Source: Saprospiraceae bacterium (GTDB taxonomy: Bacteria; Bacteroidota; Bacteroidia; Chitinophagales; Saprospiraceae). Taken from it: DNA of 64,000 nucleotides. The notes under the pieces are model-generated. The model made no database searches. It saw only the letters and a program-made list of their open reading frames with translations, and was not told the origin of the DNA. The DNA is taken from contig JADKCF010000004.1 of assembly GCA_016714765.1 (NCBI GenBank), forward strand, positions 62,001 through 126,000, written 5' to 3'. Below, in pieces: positions 1 to 10,234 of the stretch (position 1 is the first letter of the stretch; the number at the start of each line of letters is the position of its first letter). The translations under genes were made by a program, and so were the position numbers.

Positions 1-1754
1 TTGTTTACCAAAGATACCTTTTTTGGATTTTTCAAGGAGGAAGGAAAGGCCAAGCTGGTATCAGGTGGTCGTTACCGGCCTCTTACACCGGCTATGTTTG
101 CCATAGAGTATCAGCTTGTCGGTAAAAAACCATGGCTAGGGCATCTTATCAACATCCTACTATACGGATTTCTCTGTCTGATGGTGTATAAATTGCTTAT
201 CACCATGATTTGTCACAAGGATGATAGCGAAAGTAAAAGATATATGGTACTGGCAGCTGCACTTTTATATGCTGCTCACCCAATTCATACTGAAGCTGTT
301 GCTAATATCAAAGGAAGGGATGAAATTATGTGTATGCTAGGCAGTATATTTTCACTATATGCCATGCTTAAATATGTGGATCTGCGCCAGGTTAAATACA
401 TAATATACGCGTGTATTAGTTTTTTTATAGCCTTCATGTCTAAAGAGAATACCATTACTTTTTTGGCAGTCATCCCATTGACATTGTACTATTTCAGAGA
501 CCTGACATTCAAAGATGCCGCCTTAAAAAGTGCTGTATTGCTGCTACCTGCCATATTGTTTCTTATGATAAGATCTTCCATATTGGGCAACGATTTCGGA
601 GGAACACCTATGGAACTTATGAATAATCCATATCTTAAGTTTGTAAATGGAAGTTATATACCATTTGATACAGGAGAAAAAATGGCTACTATAATATACA
701 CCCTTGCAAAATATGTACAACTTCTTATATTTCCTGTCACATTGACCCATGACTATTATCCTCGGTATATAGATATTATGAGTTTTGGAGACTGGAGGGT
801 GATTTCAGGGCTTTTGTTGTATATTTTTATTGGGTATCTGGCTATCAGAGGGTTGAGGCCCAAAAGCATACTGGGCTATGGATCTGCATTTTTTCTTATA
901 ACATTATCCATTGTATCCAACATCGTTTTTCCCATAGGCACCAATATGTCCGAACGTTTTATGTTTATGCCATCATTAGGTTTTGCACTGGTTCTGGCTT
1001 ATTTATTACAAAAATATGTATTCGAAAAAGCAGGGAAAAAGGCATTCACAGCAGTATTGGGAGTCATGATATTGTTATATAGTTTGAAAACAATCACACG
1101 AAACTTTGTGTGGGAAAGTGATTTCAGGCTTTTCACCACAGATGTCAGGACTTCTACCAATAGTGCCAAGGTCCTCAATGCAGCAGGTGGTGCCCTTACC
1201 ACCCAGTCTGTAAAAGAAAAAGATGAAAATAAAAAAAAGGAGATGCTTGTGACTGCTATAGGATACCTTACAAAAGCGGTTTCTATTCATCCAACATATA
1301 AAAATGCATATCTTATCATGGGGAATGCACATTATTACCGCAAAGAATATGACCCGGCAGTAGCTGCCTACGAACAAGCCCTTGCTCTGGATTCAGACTT
1401 CAATGACGCTAAAACCAATCTTGCTGTAGCCCTCAGAGATGGAGGCAGGCAGGCAGGAGAGGTAGAAAATAATCTGGTGAAATCTGAAGCTATGTTGTTA
1501 AAATCCATTGGTCTGACCCCAAATGACTCTGAGACACTCAGGCTTCTTGGAGTGGTTAATGGTATTAAAGGCAGTCACATGGAAGCTGTGAAATATTTTG
1601 ATCAGGTTGTTCAGTTGGACCCTAAAAATGCCGCCAGTTTTCTGAATCTCAGTAATGCTTACAGAAATGCAGGCAATATGGCAGAAGCAGAAAAAATATG
1701 CAAAAAGCACTGCAATTGGACCCACAGATTGTTAATAGACCCGCCGAACAGTAA
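1..1754 (+). CDS. TMTC-like multi-membrane protein with C-terminal TPR repeats (5' truncated, frameshift near the end)
   Basis: The N-terminal half is a polytopic membrane protein with about eight hydrophobic segments and a conserved AAHPIHTEAVANIKGRDE loop. That loop resembles the TMTC/PMT-like glycosyltransferase (GT-C) fold, in which a lumenal or periplasmic loop carries acidic residues. The C-terminal ~200 residues are TPR repeats, for example NAYLIMGNAHYYRKEYDPAV. Family members transfer sugars from lipid carriers to proteins, but the activity here is inferred. The frame is open from base 1, so the N-terminus lies outside the window. Near the end, the six-A run at 1691-1696 appears one A short. 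Restoring it continues the last TPR as MQKALQLDPQIVNRPAEQ and stops at 1752-1754. Without it, the frame runs into non-TPR sequence to 1809. Confidence 0.7.
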
Positions 1755-1853
1755 AATTAATAAAATTTTAAAAGACATTTGTATCTTTTTGCGTCTCATA
1801 GTATATTAGGAGCAGGTTTTGTAGCTGCATCCATTTACCAATGATTTATTATT

Positions 1854-4799
1854 ATGATAAAAAATAGCTCCAAGCTGGGTATTCTGATTTTCCTACTGAT
1901 ACATTGGTCAGCCCACCCTGTGCTATCCCAGAGTTACCTCGAAAGAGAAGATCTTTGGGTCAATACCAAGATGGCAGAAATGACGCTTGATCAGAAAATC
2001 GGCCAAATGCTGATGGTCAGGGCATACTCAAGAGGAAACATTCAGGAAGAAAAAATCATCATGGATTATATTCGCAAATACCACATCGGAGGTGTTTGCT
2101 TTTTTCAGGGATCCCCGCTGGAACAGGTAAACCTGATCAACAGATACCAAAAAGAAGCTGCCCTTCCACTGTTCATGGGCATTGATGCTGAGTGGGGTCT
2201 TGGTATGCGATTTCAAAAAGAAACCATATCATTTCCCAAACAGATCATGCTGGGTGCTATACAGGATGATCAATTGATCTATGAAATGGGCAGAGAGGTC
2301 GCTCGACAATGTAAACGCGCTGGAATCAATATCAATTTTGCTCCTTCAGTAGACATCAATAACAACCCTTCCAATCCCGTGATTTTTGACAGATCATTCG
2401 GCGAAATGCCACAAAATGTAACCTCCAAGGGATATATGTACATGAAAGCTATGGAAGATGAAGGCGTCATGGCTTGTGTAAAACATTTTCCCGGACACGG
2501 TGATACTGATACAGACTCTCATTTAGAGCTTCCCGTGCTGAATCATAGTCTCTCCAGGCTCGAGCAAACCGAATTTTTTCCATTCAGAAGACTCGCCAGT
2601 CAGGGTGCTGGCGCCATGATGGTCGGTCACCTCAATGTACCTTCGCTGGATAATAGACCCAACAGGCCTACGACCCTTTCATCCAAGGTCATTAAAAACA
2701 TACTTCGTGAAGATATGGGTTACAATGGATTGATTTTTACAGATGCCATGGATATGAAAGGTGTGACCAAATATTTTCCAAATGGAGTAGCTGAAGCTGA
2801 AGCCCTGCTTGCTGGAAATGATGTAATTTTACTTCCCGAAAACCTCCCTAAAGCGATCACGTCCATCAAGGATTATATATCCACCGGCAAAATCACCCCA
2901 CAAAGGATAGATGAAAGCGTAGAGCGTATACTTAGAGCAAAATATAAACTAGGTCTCAATTCCATACCATACAACAATCCGGCAGGACTGAGTCAGTATC
3001 TCAATCGTAATCACGCCCTTGCTATCAAACAAAAACTTGCAGAAGCTTCTATCACTCTGGTCGCTAATGATGACGATCTGATACCTATTGAAAATCTGGA
3101 TGGATTGTCTTTGGGTACGTTAAGCATCAATACGACACAGAAAACCAGATTTCAGGAGAGAGTAGACAGTTATTTAGAAGCAAAACATTACAATCTGATG
3201 CCAAATCAGATCACAGCACAGTATCAGCAAAAGTTACAGACACTGACACAGTTTAAAAAAGTAATAATAGGCATCCACACATCAGGTAAAAAAAGCGATT
3301 TTACCAGTGATCTTCCTGATGGTATTGTAAAATTTCTCAAAGAACTGGACAACAAAACGGATTTGATTATTGTCCTTTTTGGCAACCCCTACCTTCTCAA
3401 TAAACTAGGGTTTGCAAAAAATCTTATTTTGAGCTATGACAATGACAAGTATACACAGGATGCCACAGCCCAATCAATTTTTGGTGTCAATGACATCTCA
3501 GGCAAATTACCTGTCACTGTCAATGACAAATGGTTCGCAGGACATGGCATCTATAAGGGATCCCTCAAAAGATTGGGATACGCACTTCCGGAAATGGTAG
3601 GTTTGAGTAGCGACACCCTCAAGATGATAGATAGTTTGATGGCACAAATGATTAAAATCAATGCCGCACCAGGATCACAGGTATTAGTCGCAAAAGATGG
3701 AAAGATCGTATTCCAGAAAGCATTCGGCAAACAATCACATGATGGATATTATGTGTCGAACAATACCATTTATGATATAGCATCCATTACTAAGGTGCTG
3801 GCAACTACCATCTCAGCTATGAAACTGGTAGACGAACATAAAATAAATATTCACAACCCGATTAGAAACTACATATCTGGTATAGATACTACCAATAAGG
3901 CAAATCTCACTGTAGAAAGTATCCTTGCCCATCATGGCAGACTGATTCCATGGATAGGTTTTTATGAAAAAACAGTGCTTCCTCAAAAGAGCTTTGGATA
4001 TAATTCGACGTATTACAGTGGGATACTACAGGAAAAATACACCATACCTGTGGCAAGAGGCATGTTTATGAGAACAGATTACAGGGATTCAGTGTACCAC
4101 ATCATATGGAACAGTAAACTCCGGGATTCTGACAGTTACAAGTACAGTGACCTTGGTTTTATGATCATGCAGAAAATTATTGAAGGGCAATCAGGAACTC
4201 CACTGGACGAATACTCTATGAAAAATTTTTACAAACCTCTTGGGCTGAGATACACCGGTTACAAGCCTTTGTTGCGTTATAACTCATCCAATATTGCTCC
4301 TACTGAAATAGATAATTACTTCAGAATGCAGACACTACAGGGTCACGTACACGATATGGCTGCCGCTATGCTGGGTGGTGTCTCGGGACATGCTGGTCTT
4401 TTTTCCAATACCGGTGATATGGCTGTGCTGATGCAGATGCTCCTCAATAAAGGTTATTATGGCGGCAAACAATATATTTCTGCTGAAACTGTGCAGCTTT
4501 TTACTACAAGATATTATAAATCTACAAGACGGGGACTCGGTTTTGATATGAAAGAACTTGATAGCAGCAAGTCTGAAAGTATGTCGGACCTAGCTCCTGC
4601 AACAACATTCGGACATACCGGGTTTACAGGTACCGCTGCATGGGCAGATCCCACCAATAATATCATCTTCATAATATGTACTAATCGAACTTATCCTGGA
4701 AGGCACAATCAGTCATACAACAACAAAGAATACAGAACAAAAATCCAATCCCTCATTTACAAAGCAATGAAAGGGTACAATGCTACTCAGTTTATCTGA
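1854..4799 (+). CDS. Secreted fusion: GH3 beta-N-acetylhexosaminidase (NagZ-like) plus class C beta-lactamase-like serine hydrolase
   Basis: A signal peptide (hydrophobic stretch ending near VLSQS) precedes two enzyme domains in this 981-residue protein. Residues ~35-380 are a glycoside hydrolase family 3 N-terminal domain with the NagZ signature KHFPGHGDTDTDSH (K210 to H222), containing the Asp/His loop used in catalysis, followed by the FTDAMDMKGV motif. Residues ~600-970 are a beta-lactamase/penicillin-binding fold with SITK (S644, K647), YSD (Y764) and HTG (H921), the three motifs of class C-type serine hydrolases. Such fusions are known in Bacteroidota. A joint role in trimming peptidoglycan fragments in the periplasm is inference. 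The middle ~200 residues look like a GH3 C-terminal-like domain. The start ATG at 1854 directly precedes the signal peptide. Confidence 0.9.
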   Translation: MIKNSSKLGILIFLLIHWSAHPVLSQSYLEREDLWVNTKMAEMTLDQKIGQMLMVRAYSRGNIQEEKIIMDYIRKYHIGGVCFFQGSPLEQVNLINRYQKEAALPLFMGIDAEWGLGMRFQKETISFPKQIMLGAIQDDQLIYEMGREVARQCKRAGININFAPSVDINNNPSNPVIFDRSFGEMPQNVTSKGYMYMKAMEDEGVMACVKHFPGHGDTDTDSHLELPVLNHSLSRLEQTEFFPFRRLASQGAGAMMVGHLNVPSLDNRPNRPTTLSSKVIKNILREDMGYNGLIFTDAMDMKGVTKYFPNGVAEAEALLAGNDVILLPENLPKAITSIKDYISTGKITPQRIDESVERILRAKYKLGLNSIPYNNPAGLSQYLNRNHALAIKQKLAEASITLVANDDDLIPIENLDGLSLGTLSINTTQKTRFQERVDSYLEAKHYNLMPNQITAQYQQKLQTLTQFKKVIIGIHTSGKKSDFTSDLPDGIVKFLKELDNKTDLIIVLFGNPYLLNKLGFAKNLILSYDNDKYTQDATAQSIFGVNDISGKLPVTVNDKWFAGHGIYKGSLKRLGYALPEMVGLSSDTLKMIDSLMAQMIKINAAPGSQVLVAKDGKIVFQKAFGKQSHDGYYVSNNTIYDIASITKVLATTISAMKLVDEHKINIHNPIRNYISGIDTTNKANLTVESILAHHGRLIPWIGFYEKTVLPQKSFGYNSTYYSGILQEKYTIPVARGMFMRTDYRDSVYHIIWNSKLRDSDSYKYSDLGFMIMQKIIEGQSGTPLDEYSMKNFYKPLGLRYTGYKPLLRYNSSNIAPTEIDNYFRMQTLQGHVHDMAAAMLGGVSGHAGLFSNTGDMAVLMQMLLNKGYYGGKQYISAETVQLFTTRYYKSTRRGLGFDMKELDSSKSESMSDLAPATTFGHTGFTGTAAWADPTNNIIFIICTNRTYPGRHNQSYNNKEYRTKIQSLIYKAMKGYNATQFI

Positions 4800-4804
4800 T
4801 GAGA

Positions 4805-5275
4805 TTAATTCTTTTTGGTTTTGGACGCAAAGTATTTAGGGTCGACTATAAGGAGTCCGAAAGACTCTCCATCTTCCTTGTAAGTTTTGGCATGGTGAGC
4901 ACCGTGGGCTCTTAAGATGGCTCTGCTGTATTTATTGTCCAGCTGTCTGAACCACTTGAAGCGCTGATGTATATACACATCGTGAATCAGGAAGTAAATC
5001 AATCCGTATATAGAAATACCTATACCAATAAATAACACCCACCTGTAATCTGCCATCAAAGACCCTATGATATAACATGCCATACTAGGCAAGGCAAAGA
5101 CCAGAAAGAAAAGATCGTTTTTTTCGAAAAAACCATCTTTTTCGTAATGTGGCTTGTGGTGATCTTCATGCCATATCCACAGCCATCCATGCATTAGATA
5201 TTTATGTGCTGACCATGCCACAAACTCCATACCCAGTACGGTGACCAATACAACTATGATATAAAATACAACCAT
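4805..5275 (-). CDS. crtZ: Beta-carotene hydroxylase (CrtZ-type fatty acid hydroxylase superfamily)
   Basis: This 156-residue membrane protein carries the full set of di-iron histidine motifs of the CrtZ family: HKYLMH (H24, H29), HEDHH (H36, H39, H40), HDVYIH (H98, H103) and HGAHH (H124, H127, H128). CrtZ adds 3-hydroxyl groups to beta-ionone rings to give zeaxanthin-type carotenoids, which are common yellow-orange pigments in Bacteroidota. Hydrophobic segments at about residues 3-20, 55-74 and 79-97 fit a small membrane enzyme. The length is normal for the bacterial family. It stands alone on the minus strand, ending 5 bases from the converging upstream gene. No other carotenoid gene is visible in the window. 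Confidence 0.93.
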   Translation of the reverse strand: MVVFYIIVVLVTVLGMEFVAWSAHKYLMHGWLWIWHEDHHKPHYEKDGFFEKNDLFFLVFALPSMACYIIGSLMADYRWVLFIGIGISIYGLIYFLIHDVYIHQRFKWFRQLDNKYSRAILRAHGAHHAKTYKEDGESFGLLIVDPKYFASKTKKN

Positions 5276-5338
5276 TTATTCAGATATTTTTTTGTTTAAC
5301 AATAAAACTTCCAAAAGGATTTATATTATCCACTATAA

Positions 5339-6037
5339 TTAGTGACACATGACAGGATTTTTAAGCGCTTCAAAAAAATCCAACTCCAGTGGCAACTTAG
5401 ACATGAGTCCCCTGTAAATGAGGTACACTCCCATTGTAAGCATAATGACAGGATAAAGCTTGCGCAATGAAGCCCTCCATGAAGGGGCAAATACCTTATA
5501 ACCAATAGTCACTCCCAGCATAGCAGGAAAAGTACCCAAGCCAAAAAACATCATAAATCCCATTCCTCCCCAGATATTACCAAGAGATAATGCTCCTGCT
5601 ATAGCCAGATAGACCAATCCACATGGTAAAAAACCATTGACAATACCCAAAAAAACAGGTGATGTTTTTTCACTCTTTCCTGCGAGGGCACTCAATTTTT
5701 TGCTAACGTGTCCGTAAAAACTCCGAAGCCAGGGTTGTCTTGAAATCCATTGGTCAGGATTCACTGAAAAAAGAAACAAAATGACCATGAATACACCAAG
5801 GCCAATACAAAGTCCTTTTTGTAGTCCTGCAAAAGATACTGTGCTCCCCAATAAACCAAAGCCAATGCCAATAATGACATAACTGACTGTGCGTCCGGCG
5901 TTATAAGATACTGCAGAAACCAAAGCCTTGATACCATGTTCGTTTTTACCTGACAGCATGCCAATAGCCAATGGTCCACACATACCGATGCAATGCAGAC
6001 TACCAAAAAAACCAAGGGTAAATGCTATCCAGTACAC
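5339..6037 (-). CDS. SafE/DsbD_2-like integral membrane protein (cbb3 oxidase-associated)
   Basis: This 232-residue protein has about six membrane segments and begins with the motif GFFGSLHCIGMCGPLA, typical of the sulfite exporter TauE/SafE-like family (DsbD_2 type) that is commonly encoded in cbb3 oxidase accessory operons. A related internal motif, GIVNGFLPCGLVYLA, lies near the middle, so the protein has the two-fold internal symmetry of the family. Proteins at this locus are thought to move metal, probably copper, or reductant during oxidase assembly; this role is inference from context. It is the last gene of the minus-strand run ccoG, ccoH, safE-like, only 9 bases after ccoH. Confidence 0.85.
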   Translation of the reverse strand: MYWIAFTLGFFGSLHCIGMCGPLAIGMLSGKNEHGIKALVSAVSYNAGRTVSYVIIGIGFGLLGSTVSFAGLQKGLCIGLGVFMVILFLFSVNPDQWISRQPWLRSFYGHVSKKLSALAGKSEKTSPVFLGIVNGFLPCGLVYLAIAGALSLGNIWGGMGFMMFFGLGTFPAMLGVTIGYKVFAPSWRASLRKLYPVIMLTMGVYLIYRGLMSKLPLELDFFEALKNPVMCH

Positions 6038-6046
6038 ACGCTGAGA

Positions 6047-6490
6047 TTAAATGACGATTTCTTCCTCCTGATAAAACAGCTTTTCACCACGTTTCCAGTC
6101 GATTTTCAACTTCCATCGACCTGGTTTGATGTTTTTTACAGGCAACTTGTATGTGGCCTCCTTGCCCAGATTAAAATCATATTTGACATCTGACTTATTT
6201 GAATATGGATTAAACAGTAGGATCGTGCCTGATGTAACAGATACTGAATCTATGGGAAAGGTAATCAGGATTTGTCCTGCTTCACGGTTATATTCCATTT
6301 TGACTTTTACGGTGAGGTCTGCGGTATTTTGTTTCTTATCATAGTGACTTTGATAATTGAGATCTTCATCATAATAGTTTTCGACCACCAGGCTATCATG
6401 TACCTGCCGGGATTGGTAAAGGATAAATGCCAAAGTAGCCACAAAAAGAGTAAAGAATATAGTAAGCCCTGTGGCCCAATTGAATTTCAT
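6047..6490 (-). CDS. ccoH: FixH/CcoH family cbb3 oxidase assembly protein
   Basis: This 147-residue protein has one N-terminal transmembrane helix (about residues 7-25, WATGLTIFFTLFVATLAFI) and a periplasmic beta-rich domain with the pattern expected of FixH, including VENYYDEDLNYQ just after the membrane segment and PGRWKLKIDWKRGEKLFY near the end. FixH/CcoH is needed for assembly or stability of the cbb3 cytochrome oxidase. It lies between ccoG and the SafE-like gene on the minus strand, the usual order in Bacteroidota. Confidence 0.88.
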   Translation of the reverse strand: MKFNWATGLTIFFTLFVATLAFILYQSRQVHDSLVVENYYDEDLNYQSHYDKKQNTADLTVKVKMEYNREAGQILITFPIDSVSVTSGTILLFNPYSNKSDVKYDFNLGKEATYKLPVKNIKPGRWKLKIDWKRGEKLFYQEEEIVI

Positions 6491-6565
6491 ATCAGAATAT
6501 TTATTTTAAATGTACAAACAGAGAATTTGACGTTATTAACATAAAACTGTTATTCATGTTTAAAA

Positions 6566-8033
6566 TTACTTAATAGGACCAAAGAAGGTTGTTTTCACTT
6601 TTGTAATCAGTTTGCCTTTAGAATATACGCCTACTAATATTTTGTTTTTACCACCTTCAAGTTTGTCTTTAGGAATCTTGATAAAAACGGCACCTTCAGA
6701 TTTGCTGTTTTTACCGACGGATGGATTTTTATCTCCAATAATTTCAAATGTTCCTGTTTCAGGTTCGAGCATTTTAAATTCTACTGCCAGTGAATCAGCC
6801 GTTTTATTGATCATTTGGTAATTATATAAATTGCTTATTGTGCCATCACTCTGCTCCTGTGAGAGTAGTCCACCGGTTCTCAACAATAATACTTCCACAT
6901 CTGACCTCAGACTGAAAAGAGCAATTTCTACTCCTATGAGAATCAGGAGTACAGCAGAATATGCTATTGTCCTGGCGTTAAATATTTTGTGTTCTCCTTT
7001 TTCAATTCCTTCTATACTGTCAATTCTAATAAGCCCTCTGGGTCTTTGAACCTTTACCATAACGTCATCACAGGCATCCATACAGGCTGTACAGTTGACA
7101 CATTCCAGCTGAGTACCATTACGTATATCTATGCCTGTTGGACACACATGAATACAAAGCTTGCAGTCTATACAATCCCCGAGTTTATTCTGCACTGAGG
7201 ATATATAGTCTTCGGTAGCATCAACCGTAGCGACAGCAGCAGGTTCGGAGATGGTTTTATTTTTCTGAATCTTTCCTCTTGGTTCTCCCCTCACAAAATC
7301 ATAAGCTACTACCAGTGATTTATTGTCCAGCATGACTCCCTGCAACCTGCCATATGGGCAAATAGTAGTACATACCTGCTCCCGTAATCTTGCAAATACT
7401 ATATAAAAAACAAATGAAAAAATGATCATGGCTATAAAACCACTCATGTGTAATGATAACGGTTCTGTGACGATTTTCTTTACCTGATCGAAGCCTATTA
7501 TATAGGACAAAAAAGTATTGGCTATCAGCACGGCAATGGCAAAGAATATGATATGTTTTGAAACTCTTTTTATGATTTTGTCCGATGTCCATGGTGCATT
7601 GTCCAACTTCTTTTGTGCATTATAATCCCCATCAATCCAATATTCCACTTTGCGGTACACCAACTCCATGAAAACAGTCTGAGGACATATCCAACCACAA
7701 AACAACCGTCCAAATATTACAGTAAAAAGAATGATAAAAACCAACAGAATCAGCATTCCGATGGCAAACAGATAAAAGTCCTGCGGTCGAAATGAATACC
7801 AAATAAAATAAAATTCCTTTCCAGTATATTGATGAGGACTAAAGGCTCACCGTAATTAACAAGGGGAAGACCAAACAAAACAGCTAAAATAACCAAGACA
7901 GCCAAGTTCTATAATTGGTAAATTTTCCTGATGGCTTTTTGGGGTAAATCCATATTCTTTTTCCTGATTTATCAACGGTGGCAATATTGTCTCTGAATTG
8001 CTCTTGGTTTTGGGTGCCAGGTAATGAAGGCAT
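6566..8033 (-). CDS. ccoG: cbb3 oxidase accessory protein CcoG/FixG, polyferredoxin (two frameshifts)
   Basis: CcoG is a membrane ferredoxin-like protein involved in copper handling during cbb3 oxidase assembly. The C-terminal 396 residues are intact, with the CGWICPQ loop, the CTTICPYGRLQG motif, two 4Fe-4S cysteine clusters (CIDCKLCIHVCP and CVNCTACMDACD) and a C-terminal Ig-like domain. Reading upstream on the minus strand, the missing N-terminus is still present. From ATG at 8033 it reads MPSLPGTQNQEQFRDN and continues to YPKKPSGKFTNYRTW. The frame then shifts near 7895-7900, continues as LAVLFGLPLVNYGEPL, and shifts again near 7785-7792 into QDFYLFAIGM. Two missing bases would restore a 489-residue protein, normal for the family. 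A sequencing error is more likely than a pseudogene because everything else is conserved. Confidence 0.88.
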
Positions 8034-8147
8034 AATGTAAAAAATAATTTTAATGACTCAATTCACATTTCTCCATCAGATCATTCAAAACGGAGATGCT
8101 GTCTAATGCTTTACAAAGGATAAATAAATACACATCTCATATGAATA

Positions 8148-8180
8148 CAAATGTATATTCACAAATCCATGGCAAAGATA
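8148..8180 (-). promoter_or_regulatory. Two candidate -7 promoter boxes upstream of ccoG
   Basis: On the minus strand the segment holds TACATTTG (8148-8155) and TATCTTTG (8173-8180). Both match the Bacteroidota primary-sigma -7 consensus TAnnTTTG, and they lie 115-147 bases upstream of the ccoG start. No convincing -33 element was identified, so either or both could be active. Confidence 0.4.
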
Positions 8181-8260
8181 TAGCCTGATGAAGCCTGATT
8201 TAATGACCTTAATCATCTCCTGATATGTTTTTTACCAATACCAAACATAACTTAATCAAT

Positions 8261-8300
8261 AAAAAAACCTTATGGCCATCTGATACCATAAGGTTTTTAA
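8261..8300 (-). terminator. Rho-independent terminator of RNase P RNA
   Basis: A perfect hairpin, AACCTTATGG with CCATAAGGTT around a ten-base loop, is followed on the minus strand by a seven-T run. It begins just a few bases beyond the 3' end of rnpB and should terminate that transcript. Confidence 0.85.
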
Positions 8301-8303
8301 AAA

Positions 8304-8670
8304 AGGATATACCTGTAAGCCGGATTCTGTCACATACCTTACGATATGCGCTCTATCATTTATCTAAGCTGCCTACCCCTCCGCATAAGTCTTGCGACTA
8401 TAAAACCGAGCAATTTCTCCTCCTGAGAGAATACGGATGTACATGGCATTTCAACCCACAAGGTTTGTCCTGATCACACATTGCTGCAAGACCACGAGAG
8501 CTCTTACCTCTCATTTTCACCCTTACCTGACCTAGGTCCGGCGGTTATTTTCTGTGACACTATGCTGTACCGTACCGAGGTACGATCCCACCCGTTAGGT
8601 GGTGTGGTTCTCTACGTTGTCCGGACTTTCCTCTTTCGGCATTCCGAAAGCGATAGAGCGGTATATCTGG
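8304..8670 (-). ncRNA. rnpB: RNase P RNA, bacterial class A
   Basis: This is the catalytic RNA of RNase P, which matures tRNA 5' ends. On the minus strand the 5' region contains the hallmark GAGGAAAGTCCGGAC, and the 3' region contains ACAGAATCCGGCTTACAG, the universally conserved P4-proximal and 3' elements. The ends pair as helix P1: GATATACC near 8660-8668 with GGTATATC at 8305-8313. This fixes the length at about 366 nt, normal for type A RNA. A TAnnTTTG promoter box lies immediately upstream and a strong terminator immediately downstream. Confidence 0.96.
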
Positions 8671-8672
8671 CA

Positions 8673-8680
8673 CAAAGGTA
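8673..8680 (-). promoter_or_regulatory. -7 promoter box of rnpB
   Basis: The minus-strand octamer TACCTTTG matches TAnnTTTG and lies directly before the predicted 5' end of the RNase P RNA at about 8668-8670. That is the expected distance for a -7 element. Confidence 0.6.
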
Positions 8681-8779
8681 GGGTATTTTTGAGTAATGAA
8701 AGGATTTCTAATAATAGATGACCAAATAATTGCTTTTCCTTGATGTTTATTGGTTTATCTTCTATTTTTGGGGTTTTTA

Positions 8780-10234
8780 ATGATATCACAGATGGATGTA
8801 ACTTTGGATTATGATCAGCAGGTGTTCCAGGATGTTTTGAACAAAACCACAGAACTCATCCTAAATGAATATTTGAATGCCTCACAAAAAAAAGGGTTTA
8901 ATGTACAGTCTGAACTGGAAGTGCAATCCTGGTTTGATGAGCCGTTGCCTATGGAAGGTACAAATGTGATTGCCTTGCTGGACGATGTAAAAACAAAGGT
9001 TCTGGATACTGCTACAGGCAACATTGGTCCCAATATGTATGCTTATGTGATGTCAGGAGGCAATCAGGTTTCTGCAGTTGCTGAGTTCATTATGTCTGTA
9101 ATCAATCAGAATAATACCAAATGGCATCTGGCACCCTCTATGACAGAAATAGAAAAGAGGGTTGTAAAATGGACTTCAGAAATGGTGGGCTTTACATTGG
9201 ATGCCGGAGGAGCTATGGTAAGTGGTGGTTCAGAAGCCAATCTGGCAGGGCTGACTGTTGCCCGCAATATCTTTTTCAAAAAAAATAATATTCAAAAAAA
9301 CGGGCTATTTAACCTCCCTCCATTTACGCTATATTGTTCTCAGGAAACCCATAATTGCATTGACAAAAGTGTTTCACTCCTCGGTATCGGAAGTAAACAT
9401 ATCCGACGTATTGAGACGAATGATGATTATACGATACATATCCCGTCATTGATCAATCAGATTGAACAGGACATAAAGGATGGATTCACGCCTTTTTGTA
9501 TTATCGGAAATGCTGGAACTGTCAATACCGGAGCCATTGACGATCTGAAAGCGCTAGCAGATGTATCTGCAAGATATGAAACATGGTTTCATATAGATGG
9601 GGCTTATGGAGGTCTTGCTTCAGCCCTGCCGGAAATCAAGTCGCTGTATGCCGGCATTGAAAAGGCTGATTCTATAGCTTTGGATTTTCACAAGTGGCTG
9701 TATCAGCCTTTTGAGATAGGTTGTATACTGGTCCGAGACTGGAAAAAGTTGAATGAGACATATTATAAGCCTGCCGACTACCTTGAGTCTGTCCAGAATG
9801 ATTTGTCCTTGAGACTGGAATTTAACGAACACTATTTTCAGCTGTCGCGCAATGCCAAAGCGTTCAAAGTATGGATGTCTGTGAAAGCTTATGGATTTTC
9901 GAAAATTATAAAAATGATTCAAAAAGATATAGCTTTGACTCAGTACTTGTCAAAGCTGATAACAGAATCAGATGATTTTGAAATAAAGTCTGTATCTGCA
10001 CTTGCTATCGTATGCTTCAGATATCTGGGTAAACCAGGTACTCATCATGACATTTCAGAACTTAATCACAAGCTGATTGCTGCCTTGGAAAAGGATGGGA
10101 GAGTTTTTATAACCGGCACTAAACTGAGAAATGAATTTGTAATTAGGGCATGTCTTATCAATCACCGAAAACAAACCCAATCTGTGGAATACCTCCTGAA
10201 AGTCATCAGAGAAGTAGGCGCTGAACTATGTTAA
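8780..10234 (+). CDS. Group II PLP-dependent amino acid decarboxylase
   Basis: The protein belongs to the pyridoxal-phosphate-dependent group II decarboxylases (aromatic amino acid, glutamate and related decarboxylases). It has WHLAPSMTEIEKRVVKW near the N-terminus, the HIDGAYGG motif with the PLP-binding aspartate, and DFHKWLYQPFEIG, where K305 (counted from this start) is the expected Schiff-base lysine. The substrate cannot be read from sequence; the family uses aromatic amino acids, glutamate, diaminobutyrate or sulfinoalanine. I chose ATG 8780 because the frame upstream begins only at a TTG and encodes a hydrophobic stretch atypical of a cytosolic enzyme. ATG 8792 is also possible. It is monocistronic and transcribed away from rnpB. 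Confidence 0.87.
   Translation: MISQMDVTLDYDQQVFQDVLNKTTELILNEYLNASQKKGFNVQSELEVQSWFDEPLPMEGTNVIALLDDVKTKVLDTATGNIGPNMYAYVMSGGNQVSAVAEFIMSVINQNNTKWHLAPSMTEIEKRVVKWTSEMVGFTLDAGGAMVSGGSEANLAGLTVARNIFFKKNNIQKNGLFNLPPFTLYCSQETHNCIDKSVSLLGIGSKHIRRIETNDDYTIHIPSLINQIEQDIKDGFTPFCIIGNAGTVNTGAIDDLKALADVSARYETWFHIDGAYGGLASALPEIKSLYAGIEKADSIALDFHKWLYQPFEIGCILVRDWKKLNETYYKPADYLESVQNDLSLRLEFNEHYFQLSRNAKAFKVWMSVKAYGFSKIIKMIQKDIALTQYLSKLITESDDFEIKSVSALAIVCFRYLGKPGTHHDISELNHKLIAALEKDGRVFITGTKLRNEFVIRACLINHRKQTQSVEYLLKVIREVGAELC

Noticed and set aside
8225..8789. Several short open frames on both strands over 8.2-8.8 kb
   Set aside because: They overlap the RNase P RNA, whose conserved elements and P1 pairing explain this region.
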